DNA of 64,000 nt from Candidatus Barnesiella excrementavium (GTDB lineage Bacteria > Bacteroidota > Bacteroidia > Bacteroidales > Barnesiellaceae): the NCBI GenBank assembly GCA_019115485.1, contig DXDM01000059.1, positions 155,402-219,401 of the forward strand. The letters run 5' to 3'. Positions 62,900-64,000 of the stretch are shown here, in pieces. Each line of letters opens with the position of its first letter. Within the stretch, counting starts at the first letter, position 1. The translations under genes were made by a program, and so were the position numbers. Below the pieces are notes generated by a model. The model saw only the letters and a list, made by a program, of their open reading frames with translations. It did no database searches and was not told the origin of the DNA.

Positions 62900-63499
62900 A
62901 TGACCAGTTTAAGAAAAATTTCGGGAGTATTGCTGTGCCTGAGTGCATTGCTCTCTTTTACTTCGTGCAGCGAGTTGATGGACGAACTTTTTGGGGGAGA
63001 CGACGAGCCCATACAGTACAACTATTCGACAGCCCTTGCCGGTAAATGGCGGGTAGTGAGCGCAGGCAGTATTCGTAGCGTGTCGGGCGAAGTGGAGAGT
63101 GTCGAAGCGGGTACCGAGGTAGCCACCTCGCTCGAGTGGATCGAGTTTTCCAACGGTCAGGCTCATTTCCATTTTTCACAGCCGGTAACTCTCGACTATT
63201 GGGCTTTGGGAGGCACGCACATTCCCTCCACTCAAATTACCGACTATACCTGCGATTGTGAACTCGATGGACGCGGATTCGGTAACTTTGTCTTTGGGTT
63301 CAAGTCAAACGAGACGGGCGAAGGCTATGTCGAAACCTATACCGAGTATGTCATGGGCGACAGCGACTACCAGATTTACAATTCGGCCCGTTTGTGGGCC
63401 TATGGACGGGACGAGGAGTACGCTACTACGCTGATACTCTATGTCACGACCGACGAATGTGTCGATTACGGGTATGCCATGGAGCGTTACGACAAGTAA
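62900..63499 (+). CDS. Predicted lipoprotein, lipocalin-like
   Basis: The 199-residue protein has a lipoprotein signal peptide with lipobox FTSC (Cys23) followed by an acidic stretch (ELMDELFGGDDE), which can favour surface display in Bacteroidetes. The mature part begins LAGKWRVVSAGS and is rich in beta strands with many aromatic residues, as in small lipocalin-like domains, but the match is only by pattern. Function unknown. It has its own promoter and ends at a bidirectional terminator. Confidence 0.72.
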   Translation: MTSLRKISGVLLCLSALLSFTSCSELMDELFGGDDEPIQYNYSTALAGKWRVVSAGSIRSVSGEVESVEAGTEVATSLEWIEFSNGQAHFHFSQPVTLDYWALGGTHIPSTQITDYTCDCELDGRGFGNFVFGFKSNETGEGYVETYTEYVMGDSDYQIYNSARLWAYGRDEEYATTLILYVTTDECVDYGYAMERYDK

Positions 63500-63591
63500 T
63501 CACACAGCGTGCCGGGGGTGTTTCTGGTACGTCGATGCAAATCGGGTGTGAACTTTTCGCGTACGACAATGATGGATAAATAAGACAATAA

Positions 63592-63624
63592 AAAAGAGCG
63601 TCTCGAATTTCGAGACGCTCTTTT
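63592..63624. terminator. Bidirectional terminator between the lipoprotein gene and rpsO
   Basis: A nearly continuous palindrome (AAAAGAGCGTCTCGAA with its complement) flanked by A and T tracts serves both converging genes. Confidence 0.9.
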
Positions 63625-63645
63625 CTTTACGGTCGTAGGGACCAA

Positions 63646-63921
63646 TTACTTTCTGATGCCCAGCTCTTTTTGAGCGATGATGGCACGGTAGCGGTTGATG
63701 TCGACCTTGATGAGGTAGTCGAGCAAACGACGACGTTTACCTACCAACATTTTAAGAGCTCGTTCAGTGCTATGATCTTTGTGATTTGACTTCAAGTGCT
63801 CAGTCAAATGGGCTATACGGTAGGAAAATAATGCAATCTGCGCTTCGGGTGAGCCAGTATCAGTATTGGACTTTCCGTATTTCCCAAAGATCTCTTTCTT
63901 TTTCTCAGAATCTAAGTACAT
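63646..63921 (-). CDS. rpsO: 30S ribosomal protein S15
   Basis: The 91-residue protein is ribosomal protein S15, which binds the central domain of 16S rRNA early in small-subunit assembly. The family core is intact: DTGSPEAQIALFSYRIAHLTEHLK, KDHSTERALKMLVGKRRRLLDYL and the basic C-terminus. Length is normal. It is transcribed alone from a consensus promoter with a short leader of about 35 bases, so no room is left for a large autoregulatory structure. Confidence 0.98.
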   Translation of the reverse strand: MYLDSEKKKEIFGKYGKSNTDTGSPEAQIALFSYRIAHLTEHLKSNHKDHSTERALKMLVGKRRRLLDYLIKVDINRYRAIIAQKELGIRK

Positions 63922-63960
63922 TTCTTTGAGTTTTGTTGTTAATAAAAATTATTGAGCGCA

Positions 63961-63991
63961 CAAAGGTAGCTATTTGTTTTTGAGTTACAAA
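63961..63991 (-). promoter_or_regulatory. Promoter of rpsO
   Basis: On the minus strand TTTG (63988-63991), 19 bases, then TACCTTTG (63961-63968) match the Bacteroidetes -33/-7 consensus exactly. Confidence 0.8.
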
Positions 63992-64000
63992 AAAATAAAG

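Overview
The window is a stretch of core chromosome from a Bacteroidales bacterium. Several independent signs agree. There are -7 boxes of the Bacteroidetes primary sigma factor type (TAnnTTTG, some with an upstream TTG/TTTG about 19-22 bases away). Two secreted proteins end in what look like type IX secretion sorting domains. Families such as DUF1573, DUF4494, the GGGtGRT protein and a LysRS with an extra C-terminal domain are typical of the group. Base composition looks moderately GC-rich for Bacteroidales, which would fit a Barnesiella/Coprobacter-like lineage, but the genus cannot be fixed from sequence reading alone. No integrase, transposase, CRISPR array, rRNA or plasmid gene was seen; the only RNA gene found is one tRNA-Pro.

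Layout. 1-4.2 kb (minus): the N-terminal half of a secreted GH2 glycosidase, then a tight four-gene operon (two DUF1573 proteins, the MeaB GTPase, a zinc-ribbon/FHA protein). 4.4-9.2 kb (plus): a membrane-anchored MutS-like ATPase, a NifU-like scaffold with its GGGtGRT partner, ferritin and a tiny zinc-ribbon protein. 9.3-15.3 kb (mostly minus): an M16 peptidase homologue without its zinc motif, kdsB, a long NfeD protein, an orphan ECF sigma factor (plus), a glycosyltransferase and a small beta-barrel. 15.5-19.8 kb: a Bcr/CflA exporter, tRNA-Pro, aroB with a HAD phosphatase, and a lipoprotein. 20-27 kb: a GH31 glucosidase, the lysS-gpsA-pgi run and a holin-like gene. 27.3-35.9 kb: a DUF1349 protein divergent from a LuxR-type regulator, a cation diffusion facilitator, YqgE, recR with GT2 and GNAT genes, engB, guanine deaminase, DUF4494 and YggS. 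36-46 kb: a sugar permease, transketolase, an OmpA-family protein with a frame-disrupted signal peptide, an AAA ATPase and pyruvate:ferredoxin oxidoreductase. 46-57 kb: a multidomain sialidase, a Crp/Fnr regulator, MarC and a 1706-residue repeat surface protein. 57-64 kb: a glycogen cluster (debranching enzyme, glycogen synthase-like GT, GH57), a nucleoside phosphorylase, a lipoprotein and rpsO.

How it fits together. Much of the window concerns carbohydrate capture and storage in an anaerobe. Secreted GH2, GH31 and sialidase release sugars. The FHS-type permease could import them; Pgi, transketolase and PFOR carry central metabolism; and the GDE-GT-GH57 cluster stores and mobilises glucan. 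A 16-base palindrome, TATGTTyAAGAACATA, lies upstream of both the sugar permease and the glycogen cluster and nowhere else I noticed, which suggests one regulator links uptake and storage.

The most interesting points are: that shared palindrome; an exact palindrome made of two overlapping, face-to-face promoters between the DUF1349 gene and the LuxR regulator; the poorly understood NifU-like/GGGtGRT pair; the homopolymer frameshift in the OmpA-family signal peptide; an inverted repeat touching the holin start codon; and terminator-like hairpins set within 15 bases of the DUF4494 and nucleoside phosphorylase start codons.
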